Shown here in pieces: positions 45,043-56,038 of a stretch of DNA of 64,000 nucleotides; position 1 is the stretch's first letter; the number at the start of each line of letters is the position of its first letter. The DNA lies in the NCBI GenBank assembly GCA_001940995.1, contig MSHC01000034.1, positions 185,474-249,473 of the forward strand, given 5' to 3'. The notes beneath the pieces are model-generated. The model saw only the letters and a list, made by a program, of their open reading frames with translations, was not told the origin of the DNA and searched no databases. Source of the DNA: Ruminococcus sp. Phil15. Its GTDB lineage: Bacteria > Bacillota > Clostridia > Oscillospirales > Ruminococcaceae. The position numbers and the translations under genes were made by a program.

Positions 45043-46110
45043 TTGGGTATTGTAATTGCAATTATTGTATTTAGTATTATTATTATTATCCACGAGCTTG
45101 GACATTTTGTTGTCGCAAAGCTCTGCGGCGTAAAGGTCAACGAGTTCGCTCTGGGCATGGGACCAGCTATCTTCAAGAAAAAGCTCGGCGAAACGACATA
45201 CGCTCTCAGAATACTTCCTATCGGCGGATTTTGCGCAATGGAAGGCGAGGACGAGGACAGCAGCGATGAAAGAGCTTTTGCCAATAAATCTGTAATCAGG
45301 AGGATTGCGATTGTTTCAGCAGGAGCAATTATGAATCTTATCTTGGGATTTATTCTTCTTACTGTTATGGTTGCTACCGACGATGCGATAACCTCGACTA
45401 CCATACACAGCTTCTATGAAAGAGAGCCGGATGATATTTCTTCATCTAAGGTTGCTATGTCAAAGCAGACCGGACTTCTTGAGGGCGACAAAATCCTTGA
45501 AATCAATGGTATGAGGATTTTTACCGCAACAGATATGGCATACCAGTTTCAGAATGACGCAGACGCAGTGTTTGATATGCTTGTACTGCGTGACGGGGAA
45601 GAACAGCTTCTTGAGGATGTTGCTTTTGATAAGACGGATAACGTTATGCATATAGATTTTATCGTTATAGGTGAGCGGATTACTTTTACTTCAACGCTCA
45701 AAGAGTCCGCATGCCAGATGGCAACCTACTCAAGACTTATATGGATCTCCTTTGCAGACCTTATAACTGGACAGTACAAGCTTAATGAACTGTCAGGACC
45801 TGTCGGTATCGTTGATGTCATCGGCGATGTTGTAGATAATCAGAAAGATGAGAACAACAATATCGACTGGGACGCTCTGTGGCAGAATGTGCTGAATATT
45901 GCAGCATTTATAACTATCAATGTAGGAATATTCAACCTTATCCCTTTCCCTGCACTGGACGGAGGACGTCTTTTGTTTCTCGTTATTGAAGCAATTAGGC
46001 GAAAGAAAATTCCTCCAGAAAAGGAGGGTATGGTGCATCTTGTCGGCCTTGGACTTCTGATGCTCCTTATGGTAGTAATTACGGTAAACGACATTATGAG
46101 AATTTTTTAA
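45043..46110 (+). CDS. rseP: RIP metalloprotease RseP (site-2 protease)
   Basis: A 355-aa intramembrane zinc protease. HELGHF (about residues 20-25) is the zinc site in the first membrane helix, and the second motif is FNLIPFPALDGGR (about 290-302) with the third ligand Asp. A PDZ domain lies between (about 130-210). It cleaves anti-sigma factors or signal-peptide remnants. The start is TTG, the only choice because a TGA precedes it in frame; GAGGT lies 9 nt upstream. Confidence 0.93.
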   Translation: MGIVIAIIVFSIIIIIHELGHFVVAKLCGVKVNEFALGMGPAIFKKKLGETTYALRILPIGGFCAMEGEDEDSSDERAFANKSVIRRIAIVSAGAIMNLILGFILLTVMVATDDAITSTTIHSFYEREPDDISSSKVAMSKQTGLLEGDKILEINGMRIFTATDMAYQFQNDADAVFDMLVLRDGEEQLLEDVAFDKTDNVMHIDFIVIGERITFTSTLKESACQMATYSRLIWISFADLITGQYKLNELSGPVGIVDVIGDVVDNQKDENNNIDWDALWQNVLNIAAFITINVGIFNLIPFPALDGGRLLFLVIEAIRRKKIPPEKEGMVHLVGLGLLMLLMVVITVNDIMRIF

Positions 46111-46128
46111 ACAGAAAGAAGCTTTTTA

Positions 46129-47169
46129 ATGAACAGAATTTGCAGACCTGTAAAGGTGGGTAATCTTACCCTTGACGGAAAGAAAATATATATCCAGTCT
46201 ATGCTGAGCGTAAACTCCAACGACATAGAAAACAGTGTAAAGCAGGCAGTGGAGCTTGAAAAGGCGGGCTGTGAGATTGTCAGAATTGCAATTCCCGATA
46301 TGAATGCTGTTAAGCTAATACCTGCAATAAAGGATAAAATATCAATTCCGCTGGTCGCTGATATACATTTTGACTATCAGCTTGCTCTTGCATCCGTCGA
46401 TGCCGGAATTGATAAGATCAGAATAAATCCCGGCAATATAGGCTCTATGGACAGGGTTAAGGCAGTGGTAAAGGCGTGCAAATCAAGGAACATTCCTATA
46501 AGAATAGGCGTAAACGCAGGCTCTCTCGAAAAGGAGCTTCTCTTGAAGTACGGACATCCATCTCCCGAAGCGCTTGTTGAAAGCGCAATGGGACACGTTA
46601 AAATTCTCGAAAACTGCGACTTTGAGGATATCGTTATTTCTATAAAGTCCTCGAACGTTCCGAATATGATTTCCGCATATAGGCAGCTTGCCGATGTATG
46701 CAACTATCCTCTCCATCTCGGTGTTACCGAGGCAGGAACTGAGCGTATGGGCATTATTAAGTCTGCTGTCGGCATTGGCTCGCTCCTCGTTGACGGGATC
46801 GGTGAAACAATCAGAGTATCGCTGACCGATGAACCCATAAAGGAAATCTATGCCGCTAAGGATATACTAAAGGCGATAGGTAAGGGTGAGGGCGTTAAAA
46901 TCGTTTCATGTCCAACCTGCGGAAGAACCAGAATCGACCTCATTGGACTTGCCAAAAGAGTTGAAGATGCCACAAGAGATATCGACAAAAATATCACAGT
47001 TGCCGTAATGGGCTGTGTAGTGAACGGAATAGGCGAGGCAGGCGAAGCCGACATAGGAATTGCAGGCGGCGACGGCTGTGCCGTAATTTTCAAAAACGGA
47101 AAGAAGCTTTGCAAGGTGTCCGAGGAGGACGCACTTTCTGCGCTTCTTAAAGAAATTGAACTGCTCTAA
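46129..47169 (+). CDS. ispG: (E)-4-hydroxy-3-methylbut-2-enyl-diphosphate synthase
   Basis: A 346-aa GcpE enzyme of the MEP pathway. The TIM-barrel part has VADIHFDYQLAL and RINPGNIG. The 4Fe-4S cysteines lie in SCPTCGRTRIDL and VMGCVVNGIGEA. It needs a flavodoxin or ferredoxin donor. It lies 18 bp after rseP. Confidence 0.96.
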   Translation: MNRICRPVKVGNLTLDGKKIYIQSMLSVNSNDIENSVKQAVELEKAGCEIVRIAIPDMNAVKLIPAIKDKISIPLVADIHFDYQLALASVDAGIDKIRINPGNIGSMDRVKAVVKACKSRNIPIRIGVNAGSLEKELLLKYGHPSPEALVESAMGHVKILENCDFEDIVISIKSSNVPNMISAYRQLADVCNYPLHLGVTEAGTERMGIIKSAVGIGSLLVDGIGETIRVSLTDEPIKEIYAAKDILKAIGKGEGVKIVSCPTCGRTRIDLIGLAKRVEDATRDIDKNITVAVMGCVVNGIGEAGEADIGIAGGDGCAVIFKNGKKLCKVSEEDALSALLKEIELL

Positions 47170-47196
47170 AGTATGTTAAAGGATGTAGAAATTTAA

Positions 47197-50100
47197 ATGG
47201 CAGAAAACACAATGCTTGCGCTCTTTGAAGAATACAGTAATTTAATTCCAAGAGAGCTTGAAAAGGGAAAAGTTTTAAGGCTTGAAGTTACCAGCCTTTT
47301 AGATAGAATAACCGCAACGGTCGCTTTTGACGAACTTGTTAAGTACGATGTTATAGAGTCTTTTGAAACCGATATTGCAAAGGCGATGAAGCTAAGAGGA
47401 TTTACCCTAAAGGTCAAATATCCGCCAAATCTGTTTTGTGCCGAGTATTTTCCCGAGATAGTAAAGCTTTTAAGACGGGTGTTTCCTGTGGTCAATGGCT
47501 TTTTTGACGACGCAGATGCAGTTCTTTCAGGTTCTAATCTCGAAATAGATCTTAAAAACGGCGGCTACAATGTGCTTATGCACGCAGGTATCGACAAGAT
47601 TCTTCCAAAGCTGATATTTGATATATTTTCTCTTAATGTCACAATCACATTCAAGGGTCAGCTTAATGCTGATATTGAAGAATTCAGACAGCAGAACAAT
47701 GAAACCCTTTCACAGATTCCTGTCAATATTCCTGCTCCTCAATCAAAGAGCAATTCTCAGGAAGCCTGCGAAATGCAGAGCTTTGATATCAATCTTGCGG
47801 AAAGTATGCTCATCGGTAAGGAATCAAAGCTTGTGTTCGGTAAGCCTTTCGGGGAGAATGAAAAGTTCACCCCTCAAAAGCAGGCTGACATATCCTTGGA
47901 CGTCTGCACTCTCTGGGGAGATATTTTCTCGGTCGAAACTAAAGAAACTAAGAACAAAATGCTTATCGTAAACATTATGTTTACTGACTATACAAGCTCA
48001 AATACAATTAAGATTATTGCAAGCGAAAAGGTCAGCAAGTATTCAAAATCCAAGATTACAAAGGGACAGATGCTCGCTGCGCTCGATAAGCTAAAAACAG
48101 GCACAACTATCATTGTCAAGGGTACGATTGCCGAAGATGATTTTGACCACCTTACATACGTTTACCCGACAGACCTTATGATTGTCGGCAAGAATAAGGT
48201 AAAGGACAATGCTCCGCAGAAGCGTGTCGAACTTCACTGCCATAGCAATATGTCAATGATGGACGCACTTGCACCTGCCGGTTCGCTGGTAAAGCGTGCG
48301 TTCAGTTGGGGACATAAGGCAATAGCGATCACCGACCACGGAGTTTGTCAGGGCTTTACCGACGCTATGAGTGCGCTTGACGGCATCAGAGGTTCCGGAG
48401 GAGAATTTAAAATCATATTTGGTATGGAAGCATACCAGGTCAACGATGAAATAAGGTTAAGCTGGGGTGTAGACGACAGAGCAATTACCGACGAGTTTAT
48501 AGCCTTCGACCTTGAAACAACGGGTCTTTCGTCCGGAGTCAATAAGATTATTGAAATCGGAGCAGTTAAAATCCGCAATCTAGAAATCGTAGATTCATTT
48601 GATACATTTGTAAACTGCGGCGAGGAGATAACTCCGTTCATTACAGGTCTTACGGGCATTACAAATGAGATGATTTCCGATGCCCCCGGCGAAAGAGACG
48701 CAATGAAAGCGTTTATGGAATTTTGCGGTGATAAGCCTGTTTTGATTGCTCATAACGCAAGCTTTGACACATCGTTTATAAACGCATCTGTAAAAAGACT
48801 GGGTATAAAATTTAGTTATTGCACAATCGACACGCTCACTATGTCAAGATGTATGCTTAAAGACCTTAAAAAGCACAAGCTTGATACAGTTGCAAAAAGA
48901 CTTAACCTCGGTGAGTTTGAGCATCACAGAGCCTGCGATGATGCGAAAATATGCGGCGCAATATTCTGTTCTCTTGCACGTCAGCTTACAGAAGAACACG
49001 GTATAAAAGCCGTAAATATGTCAAACTTAAATCAACTTGTCGGCGTTGTAGACGTTCAGTCTATGTCGCCTAAGGATACATACCACCAGATTATCCTCGT
49101 TAAGGACAATGTCGGACTTAAAAATCTTTATAAGCTCATTTCATACTCAAACCTTAAATATTTCAAAAGGTTTCCCCGTGTGCCGAAATCTGAGCTTGTG
49201 AAGCACAGAGAGGGCCTTATCATAGGCAGTGCCTGTGAAGCGGGCGAGCTTTTCAGAGCAATTATTGCAGACAAGCCATGGGACGAGCTTTGCTCTATCG
49301 CATCGTTCTATGACTTCCTTGAAATCCAGCCTATCGGCAACAATGAGTTTATGTACCGTAAGGGCGAGGTTTCTTCGCTTGAGCAGCTAAGAGATTATAA
49401 CAGAACAGTTGTCAAGCTTGGTGAGGAGCTTAATATTCCCGTCTGTGCAACAGGCGACGTGCATTTTCTTGATAAGGGCGACGCCCAGTTCAGAGCGATT
49501 ATCCAAAGCGTCAAGTATGACGACTGCGACAATCAGGCACCTCTTTATCTCAAAACGACAGAAGAAATGCTTTCGGATTTTGACTATCTCGGTGAGGAAA
49601 AGGCGTTCGAGGTCGTTGTCAAGAACACGAATATGATTGCGGATATGTGCGACCCCGATCTCAGGCCGTTCCCTAACGGCACATATACCCCATATATCGA
49701 GGGCGCAGTTCACGAGCTTCAGGTTATCTGCTGGAAGCGTTGCTGTTCAATCTACGGTAACTGCGCCCCTGAATCAATTGAAATACCTGACGGAGAAGAC
49801 GTTGATGTGTCCGTGTACTTTGAAGGACATATTCCGGATATCGTGTTCAAGCGTCTTAAAAGAGAGCTTGACTCTATCATTAAACACGGATTTGCCGTGC
49901 TGTATATGATTTCTCAAAAGCTTGTAGCTAACTCTAATGAAAACGGCTACCAGGTTGGCTCCCGTGGCTCTGTCGGTTCATCGTTTGTCGCGTCTATGTC
50001 AGGTATCTCGGAAGTAAATCCGCTTATGCCGCACTATATCTGCAAGAAGTGCCACTATAGCGAGTTTATTGAAGACGGTTCTGTAGGTTCTGGTTTTGAC

Positions 50101-51633
50101 CTTCCGGAAAAGATGTGTCCAAACTGCGGAGAGTCGCTTCACCGTGACGGACACGATATTCCGTTTGAAACATTCCTCGGATTCGACGGAGACAAAGCCC
50201 CTGATATCGACCTTAACTTTTCAGGCGACTACCAGTCTAAAGCACATAAGTACACCGAAGAGCTTTTCGGTGAGGACCACGTTTTCAAGGCGGGTACGAT
50301 AGGTAAGGTACAGGACAAGACGGCATACGGATATGTTAAAAAGTATCTTGAAGAAAGAAACATAACAGTTTCTAAAGCTGAAGAGCAGCGGCTTGTTAAC
50401 GGCTGCGTTGATATCAAGAGAACGACAAGCCAGCATCCGGGCGGAATGGTTGTTATTCCGTCTGACTACGATGTTTATGATTTCACACCCGTACAGCACC
50501 CTGCCGAAAAGGTTGACTCGGATATGGTAACTACACACTACGACTTCCGTTCGCTGCACGATACGATTTTAAAGCTTGACGAGCTTGGACACGATGTTCC
50601 TACAATGTATAAGTATCTCGAAGATATGACGGGTATGAATATCAATGAAGTGCCGATGTCTGACCCCGATGTATACAAGCTGTTTACCTCAACCGAGTCG
50701 CTCGGCGTTACTGAGGACGATATTATGTGTCAGACAGGCACGCTCGCAATCCCTGAAATGGGTACGCCGTTTGTCCGTCAGATGCTGCTTGATGCAAGAC
50801 CTAAGAACTTTTCTGATCTCTTGCAGATTTCAGGTCTTTCCCACGGAACTGACGTTTGGCTGGGAAATGCGCAGGACCTTATCAAGAACGGTATATGCGA
50901 CATTTCAAATGTTATCGGAACTCGTGACAGTATTATGACATATCTCCTTTACCATGGACTTGAACCTAAGCTTGCGTTCAATATTATGGAAATTACCCGT
51001 AAGGGTAAGGCACCGTCTAAGCTTACGGAGGATATGAAGCAGAATATGCGTGACCACGGCGTTCCTGAGTGGTATATCGACAGCTGTCTGAAAATCAAGT
51101 ATATGTTCCCGAAAGCCCATGCCGCCGCATACGTTACAGCTGCAATAAGGCTCTGCTGGTTTAAGGTGCATATTCCTCTTGCATTCTATGCAACGACCTT
51201 TACGGTTAAGGCTGACGGATTTGATGCGGAGATAGTTATGAAGGGCAGAAGCGCCGTTCTGGCAAAGATTAATGAGCTTAAAGCAATGGGTAACGGTATC
51301 TCTGCAACCGACTCTGATACATTAGATATGATGATGCTAGTTAATGAAATGATGGCAAGAGGTTACGAATTTCTGCCGATTGATATCAAAAAGTCTCACT
51401 CGTTCATCTATCAGATTGAGGACAACAAGATAAGAATACCGTTTTCAGCAGTCCAGGGTGTAGGACGTTCTGCCGCAGAGTCTGTTTTTGACGCTGCCTC
51501 AAAATGTGAGGATTTCGTGTCAATTGAGGACTTCCAGAAATCGAGCGGCGTTACAAAGGCTGTTGTTGAAGCGCTTATGCGATGCCATGCCTTTGGAGAC
51601 CTTCCTGAGACAAATCAGATTTCGTTCTTCTAA
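47197..51633 (+). CDS. polC: DNA polymerase III PolC-type alpha subunit
   Basis: A 1478-aa Gram-positive replicative polymerase. Order: N-terminal domain, OB fold (about 230-335), PHP domain starting at [10 protein letters not shown] (about 346), the inserted DnaQ-like 3'-5' exonuclease with AFDLETTG (about 437-600), then the remaining PHP. The palm carries PDIDLNFSG (about 1001), with a Cys4 zinc site just before it (CKKCHYS and CPNCGES). A helix-hairpin-helix and tail complete the length typical of PolC. It ends the dxr-rseP-ispG run. Confidence 0.97.
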   Translation: MAENTMLALFEEYSNLIPRELEKGKVLRLEVTSLLDRITATVAFDELVKYDVIESFETDIAKAMKLRGFTLKVKYPPNLFCAEYFPEIVKLLRRVFPVVNGFFDDADAVLSGSNLEIDLKNGGYNVLMHAGIDKILPKLIFDIFSLNVTITFKGQLNADIEEFRQQNNETLSQIPVNIPAPQSKSNSQEACEMQSFDINLAESMLIGKESKLVFGKPFGENEKFTPQKQADISLDVCTLWGDIFSVETKETKNKMLIVNIMFTDYTSSNTIKIIASEKVSKYSKSKITKGQMLAALDKLKTGTTIIVKGTIAEDDFDHLTYVYPTDLMIVGKNKVKDNAPQKRVELHCHSNMSMMDALAPAGSLVKRAFSWGHKAIAITDHGVCQGFTDAMSALDGIRGSGGEFKIIFGMEAYQVNDEIRLSWGVDDRAITDEFIAFDLETTGLSSGVNKIIEIGAVKIRNLEIVDSFDTFVNCGEEITPFITGLTGITNEMISDAPGERDAMKAFMEFCGDKPVLIAHNASFDTSFINASVKRLGIKFSYCTIDTLTMSRCMLKDLKKHKLDTVAKRLNLGEFEHHRACDDAKICGAIFCSLARQLTEEHGIKAVNMSNLNQLVGVVDVQSMSPKDTYHQIILVKDNVGLKNLYKLISYSNLKYFKRFPRVPKSELVKHREGLIIGSACEAGELFRAIIADKPWDELCSIASFYDFLEIQPIGNNEFMYRKGEVSSLEQLRDYNRTVVKLGEELNIPVCATGDVHFLDKGDAQFRAIIQSVKYDDCDNQAPLYLKTTEEMLSDFDYLGEEKAFEVVVKNTNMIADMCDPDLRPFPNGTYTPYIEGAVHELQVICWKRCCSIYGNCAPESIEIPDGEDVDVSVYFEGHIPDIVFKRLKRELDSIIKHGFAVLYMISQKLVANSNENGYQVGSRGSVGSSFVASMSGISEVNPLMPHYICKKCHYSEFIEDGSVGSGFDLPEKMCPNCGESLHRDGHDIPFETFLGFDGDKAPDIDLNFSGDYQSKAHKYTEELFGEDHVFKAGTIGKVQDKTAYGYVKKYLEERNITVSKAEEQRLVNGCVDIKRTTSQHPGGMVVIPSDYDVYDFTPVQHPAEKVDSDMVTTHYDFRSLHDTILKLDELGHDVPTMYKYLEDMTGMNINEVPMSDPDVYKLFTSTESLGVTEDDIMCQTGTLAIPEMGTPFVRQMLLDARPKNFSDLLQISGLSHGTDVWLGNAQDLIKNGICDISNVIGTRDSIMTYLLYHGLEPKLAFNIMEITRKGKAPSKLTEDMKQNMRDHGVPEWYIDSCLKIKYMFPKAHAAAYVTAAIRLCWFKVHIPLAFYATTFTVKADGFDAEIVMKGRSAVLAKINELKAMGNGISATDSDTLDMMMLVNEMMARGYEFLPIDIKKSHSFIYQIEDNKIRIPFSAVQGVGRSAAESVFDAASKCEDFVSIEDFQKSSGVTKAVVEALMRCHAFGDLPETNQISFF

Positions 51634-51701
51634 TGCTTGTTGCTTGGTCAATATTAACAGCATTAGATTCGCCCGTTTGTCATATTTGGCTAAAATTGTG
51701 C

Positions 51702-51748
51702 TTGACAGAAGCACTGCACTATGTTATCATAGTAATATGATAACATAG
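51702..51748 (+). promoter_or_regulatory. Histidine operon promoter with an operator-like palindrome
   Basis: TTGACA (51702-51707) and extended TATCAT (51725-51730) are 17 bp apart. The -10 lies in the left arm of a perfect 12-bp inverted repeat, CTATGTTATCAT (51719-51730) with ATGATAACATAG (51737-51748) and a 6-nt centre. A repressor dimer bound here would block RNA polymerase. Confidence 0.75.
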
Positions 51749-51789
51749 TAACGCTTTACTACGGTAAAATTAATTAAGGAGAAACAGTA

Positions 51790-53007
51790 ATGAGGACTTA
51801 TGAGCTTATTACTCCCGAAGGCACAAAGGACATTCTCTTTGACGAATGTTTGGCAATGAGGGAAGTAGAAGACAAGTATATTAGAATTTTCAAAGGAATG
51901 GGATACAGCGAGGTCGTAACACCCGGAATCGAGTTTTATGATGTTTTTAATTCGGGTGCAAGAAAGTATTCGCAGGAGTCGCTTTATAAGCTCTCTGACT
52001 CTAAGGGCAGGCTTATTACGCTCCGTCCTGACTGCACAATTCCCATTGCTCGTCTTGTCGCCACAAGACTCCGTGACGCATCGCTTCCTCTCAGACTTTT
52101 CTACACTCAGAATGTCTATGAGAACAATAAGCTTTTAAAGGGTCGTTCCGATGAAATAGTACAGTCTGGCATTGAGCTTATCGGCTCTGAGTATAAGCGT
52201 GCTGATTTTGAGGTCATGAGTATTGCCGTCAGCGTGCTTAAAACATATAAAAATACTGACTTCAGACTTGAAATAGGCGATATAGGATTCTTCAAGGAGT
52301 TGGTTTCGCTTCTCGAGGTCAGCGACAGCGTTTGCGAAGAAATCAGATACCTCATTGAAGCCAAGAACTATCCAGCGCTTAACGACCTTCTTGACTCTAT
52401 CGGAAAGAATGATGTGACAAAGGCGCTCAAAAAGCTCCCGTCACTTTTCGGCGGAGTCGAGGTGTTTGACAAGGCGTCTAAGCTTGTAGCCAATGATGAG
52501 ATTCAGGCTATTCTTGAAAACCTCAAAGAGTTTTATCATTCGCTCCAGCGACTTGGTCTCGGCGATAAACTTTCGGTTGACCTTGGTATCGTAAACAGAA
52601 CCGATTACTATACAGGCATTGTGTTCAAGGGATATCTCAGCGGCGTAGGTGAAGCGGTGCTTCAGGGCGGCAGATACAACAAGCTTATCTCGGAGTTCGG
52701 ATATAATGTTCCTGCAACAGGATTTGCCGTTAACGTAAATCTAGTTGCCGCATTGGTAAGAAAGCTCGGACTCTCTTCTGTAACAAAATCTCCCGACGCA
52801 GTTGTGTATGCAGAACACGGGCATTGTATCGACGCTATTACATTTGCGTTGGGTCTTGCCTCTGAGGGTAAGATTTGTGAGAACGCAGTATTTGAGGACC
52901 TCGACAGAACGATTGCTTACTGCAAGGAAAAGACGATAAATAAGCTATATATCGTTTCCGATAAAATTCGTGAGCTTACATTAAAGGATGGTGATTACGT
53001 TGAATAA
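51790..53007 (+). CDS. hisZ: ATP phosphoribosyltransferase regulatory subunit HisZ
   Basis: A 405-aa HisRS-like protein without tRNA charging function that gives histidine feedback control to short HisG. The class II fold shows motif 2 around ITLRPDCTIPIARLVA (about residues 78-93) and the motif 3-like GGRYNKLI. The HisRS anticodon domain is reduced to a diverged C-terminus. AAGGAGAAA precedes the ATG. The presence of short HisG directly after confirms HisZ rather than HisS. Confidence 0.93.
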   Translation: MRTYELITPEGTKDILFDECLAMREVEDKYIRIFKGMGYSEVVTPGIEFYDVFNSGARKYSQESLYKLSDSKGRLITLRPDCTIPIARLVATRLRDASLPLRLFYTQNVYENNKLLKGRSDEIVQSGIELIGSEYKRADFEVMSIAVSVLKTYKNTDFRLEIGDIGFFKELVSLLEVSDSVCEEIRYLIEAKNYPALNDLLDSIGKNDVTKALKKLPSLFGGVEVFDKASKLVANDEIQAILENLKEFYHSLQRLGLGDKLSVDLGIVNRTDYYTGIVFKGYLSGVGEAVLQGGRYNKLISEFGYNVPATGFAVNVNLVAALVRKLGLSSVTKSPDAVVYAEHGHCIDAITFALGLASEGKICENAVFEDLDRTIAYCKEKTINKLYIVSDKIRELTLKDGDYVE

Positions 53008-53629
53008 GCCGCTTAGAATTGCTCTTACAAAAGGCAGACTTGAAAAGGACACAGTCGGTCTTTTCGAGAAGATCGGTTACGACTGTACAGCGGTAAGGGA
53101 AAAGGGCAGAAAGCTTATTCTCCCTATCACCGACGGAAATATGGAGGTCGTGCTTGCTAAGGCTAACGACGTTATTACATACGTTGAACACGGCGTCTGC
53201 GATATCGGCGTCGTAGGTAAGGACACTATTATGGAGATGCAGGGCAAGTATTTTGAGCTTTGCGACCTTGGATTTGGCAAGTGTCGGTTTGCGCTTGCAA
53301 CCAAAAAGGGAAACAGATTTTTCGGCGGCTATGATGTAAAGACAATTGCATCAAAGTATCCTAATGTCGCAAGGAGCTTTTTTGAAAGCAAGGGAATGGA
53401 CGTTGAAATCGTGAAGATTGAAGGCTCTGTTGAGCTGGCTCCGCTCCTTGAACTTGCAGACGGAATTGTAGATATTGTTGAAACAGGAACAACGCTTAAG
53501 GAAAACGGTCTTGAGGTTATAGAGTTTATTGCCCCTATCTCCGCAAGACTTATCGTGAATACAGTCAGCATGAAGCTTCGTCAGCAGGAAATTGAAAAGC
53601 TCGTATCACAGATTGAAGCTAATATATAA
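53000..53629 (+). CDS. hisG: ATP phosphoribosyltransferase catalytic subunit (short form)
   Basis: A short-form HisG of 209 aa (213 if the ATG at 52988 is used) for the first step of histidine synthesis. RIALTKGRLEKDTV, the VEHGVCDIGVVGKDT block and the phosphate-binding GIVDIVETGTTLKENG are present. The C-terminal regulatory domain of long HisG is absent, in keeping with HisZ. The TTG at 53000 has AAAGGA 11 nt upstream and overlaps the hisZ stop; the ATG at 52988 abuts the SD. Confidence 0.93.
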   Translation: MNKPLRIALTKGRLEKDTVGLFEKIGYDCTAVREKGRKLILPITDGNMEVVLAKANDVITYVEHGVCDIGVVGKDTIMEMQGKYFELCDLGFGKCRFALATKKGNRFFGGYDVKTIASKYPNVARSFFESKGMDVEIVKIEGSVELAPLLELADGIVDIVETGTTLKENGLEVIEFIAPISARLIVNTVSMKLRQQEIEKLVSQIEANI

Positions 53630-53652
53630 CAATTGAAAGGACAGATATCACT

Positions 53653-54939
53653 ATGAAAAAGATATATGCAAACGGCACAGATGAGTACAAGTTTTTTGCC
53701 GACCTTGATAAAAGAAACGGCGAAACAAATAAAAAGGTAACTCAGGTCGTCAGCGAGATCATTGATAACGTAAAGCAAAACGGCGACAAGGCTGTTTTAT
53801 CCTATACGGAAAGGTTTGACGGAAAGCTTCCTAACTATTATGAAGTTCCGAGAGAGGTTATAAATGACGCTCTCACAGAGGCTGATTCTGATTTTACAGA
53901 TGCGCTTCTTAATGCTATAGAAAATATCAGAATTTTCCACGAGAAGCAGAAGTCGCAGTCTTTTGTTGATACAAAGGATAACGGCGTTATTTTAGGTCAG
54001 CGTGTAAGAGGTCTTGAAAGAGTGGGACTTTATGTTCCGGGCGGTACAGCCGCTTACCCGTCCTCAGTTCTTATGAACGCAGTACCTGCTAAAATCGCAG
54101 GAGTTAAGGAAATCATTATGGTTACTCCGCCCCTTAAAGACGGTACGCCAAATAAGGATATCCTCGTAGCTGCCGCACTTTGCGGAGTTGACAGAGTGTT
54201 CCTTTCCGGCGGTGCGCAGGCAATTGCGGCGCTTGCTTTCGGTACGGAGCAAATTCCAAAGGTCGATAAAATCGTAGGTCCCGGAAACATCTATGTAGCA
54301 ACTGCAAAGAAGCTGCTCTATGGTACTGTTGATATTGATATGGTCGCAGGTCCGAGCGAAATTCTCGTGCTTTCCGACGGCACAGCAAATCCAAGGTATA
54401 TTGCCGCAGACCTTATGTCACAGGCAGAACACGACGTGCTCGCTTCCGCTATCCTGGTAACTACCGATGAAAAGAGCGCCGATGATGTTGTAGACGAACT
54501 TGAAAAGCAGCTTCAGTACCTCAGCCGTGCGGATATCATAAGAAAGTCGCTTGAGGATTACGGCGCAATTATCGTATGCAAAGATAAGTCACAGGCGGTT
54601 GAAATGGCGAACAGATTTGCGCCCGAACACATCGAGATTCTGTTTGAAAATCCGCTCGAATATGTAGGACAGATCAACAATGCAGGCTCTATGTTCCTCG
54701 GACAGTATGCTCCGGAACCGCTCGGCGATTATTATGCAGGTCCTAACCATGTTCTTCCTACAAGCGGTACCGCAAGATTTTTCTCACCGCTCGGTGTAAA
54801 TAGTTTTGAAAAGCGTCAGAGCTTTATCTATTACACCGAAGATGCTCTTTGCCAGGCCAAGAAGGACATAGTTACCGTTGCTGAAAGAGAAGGCCTTACA
54901 GCTCACGCAAATGCTGTTAAAATCAGATTTGAGGATTAA
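53653..54939 (+). CDS. hisD: Histidinol dehydrogenase
   Basis: A 428-aa zinc enzyme that oxidises histidinol to histidine in the last two steps. GLYVPGGTAAYPSSVLMNAVPA, LSGGAQAIAALAFGTE and DKIVGPGNIYVA are diagnostic, and AEHDVLASA and PNHVLPTSG follow. It is the third gene of the operon, 23 bp after hisG. Confidence 0.96.
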   Translation: MKKIYANGTDEYKFFADLDKRNGETNKKVTQVVSEIIDNVKQNGDKAVLSYTERFDGKLPNYYEVPREVINDALTEADSDFTDALLNAIENIRIFHEKQKSQSFVDTKDNGVILGQRVRGLERVGLYVPGGTAAYPSSVLMNAVPAKIAGVKEIIMVTPPLKDGTPNKDILVAAALCGVDRVFLSGGAQAIAALAFGTEQIPKVDKIVGPGNIYVATAKKLLYGTVDIDMVAGPSEILVLSDGTANPRYIAADLMSQAEHDVLASAILVTTDEKSADDVVDELEKQLQYLSRADIIRKSLEDYGAIIVCKDKSQAVEMANRFAPEHIEILFENPLEYVGQINNAGSMFLGQYAPEPLGDYYAGPNHVLPTSGTARFFSPLGVNSFEKRQSFIYYTEDALCQAKKDIVTVAEREGLTAHANAVKIRFED

Positions 54940-54958
54940 TCTAAGGGGACGTAAACAA

Positions 54959-56038
54959 ATGAATTTATGGGAATCAAACGTCAGAAAGGTTGTTCCGTAT
55001 ATCCCCGGTGAACAGCCAAAGTCAACTGATGTTATAAAACTTAATACAAATGAAAATCCTTTTCCTCCATCGCCTATGGCGGAAAAGGTCGTTAGAGATT
55101 TTGACGCTGATAAGCTCAGGCTGTATCCCGATACGGATTCGACTGTGCTTGTTGACGCTCTTTCAGAAAGATATAATGTAAAAAACAGTCAGATTTTTGT
55201 CGGAGTAGGTTCTGACGACGTGCTTTCAATGGCATTTCTTACTTTCTTCAATTCAGACAAGCCTGTCATCTTTCCCGACATCACATATTCGTTCTATGAC
55301 GTTTGGTGCGATGTTTACAGAATACCTTACCAGACTAAGGCTCTCAAGGACGATTTTACAATCGACGTGAACGACTATCTCTGCGACAACGGCGGAATAG
55401 TTATCCCTAATCCAAATGCGCCGACGGGCGTTCTGCAAAGCGTTTCAATGTTCAGGCAGATAGTAAAAGCAAATCCGCAGAGCGTTATTATCATTGACGA
55501 AGCGTACATAGATTTCGGCGGAGAAAGCTGTCTTGAGCTTATAGATGAATTTGATAATGTTCTCATTGTGCAGACGTTTTCAAAATCACGCTCTATGGCG
55601 GGTATGAGAATAGGCTATGCATTCGGAAGCGAAAAGCTTATCAGGTTTATGAATGATGTTAAGTTTTCAATCAATTCTTACACTATGAACTGGGTCACAC
55701 AGTATGCAGGCGCTACGTCAGTCCGTGACGAGGGGTATTTTCAGAAAACAAAAAACGAGATTATAGCTGTCAGAGAGTACTCAAAGCACAGGCTTTCAGA
55801 GCTTGGATTTACTTTTCCCGACTCAATGAGCAACTTTATTTTCGCATCTCATAACAGAGTTCCTGCAAAGGAGATATTTGAAAAGCTAAAGGAAAAAAAT
55901 ATCTACGTCAGATATTGGAATAAACCAAGAATAAATAACAATCTCAGAATCACAGTCGGCACTAGGGAGCAGATGGACAAGCTGTTTTCTGCGCTTTCGG
56001 AAATTCTGAACAATCAAGAAAGGACTGATACAATATGA
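54959..56038 (+). CDS. hisC: Histidinol-phosphate aminotransferase
   Basis: A 359-aa class II PLP aminotransferase. LNTNENPFPPSP near the N-terminus, IPNPNAPTG, and IIDEAYIDFGG are conserved; the PLP lysine is in QTFSKSRSMAGMRIGY (about residue 214). The ATG at 54959 follows AAGGGGAC; the longer upstream frame runs inside hisD. Its stop overlaps the hisB start (ATGA). Confidence 0.95.
   Translation: MNLWESNVRKVVPYIPGEQPKSTDVIKLNTNENPFPPSPMAEKVVRDFDADKLRLYPDTDSTVLVDALSERYNVKNSQIFVGVGSDDVLSMAFLTFFNSDKPVIFPDITYSFYDVWCDVYRIPYQTKALKDDFTIDVNDYLCDNGGIVIPNPNAPTGVLQSVSMFRQIVKANPQSVIIIDEAYIDFGGESCLELIDEFDNVLIVQTFSKSRSMAGMRIGYAFGSEKLIRFMNDVKFSINSYTMNWVTQYAGATSVRDEGYFQKTKNEIIAVREYSKHRLSELGFTFPDSMSNFIFASHNRVPAKEIFEKLKEKNIYVRYWNKPRINNNLRITVGTREQMDKLFSALSEILNNQERTDTI

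Noticed and set aside
47197..51633. CRISPR-like or tandem repeat arrays across the window, including polC
   Set aside because: No regularly spaced direct repeats were seen; only inverted repeats near promoters and terminators.
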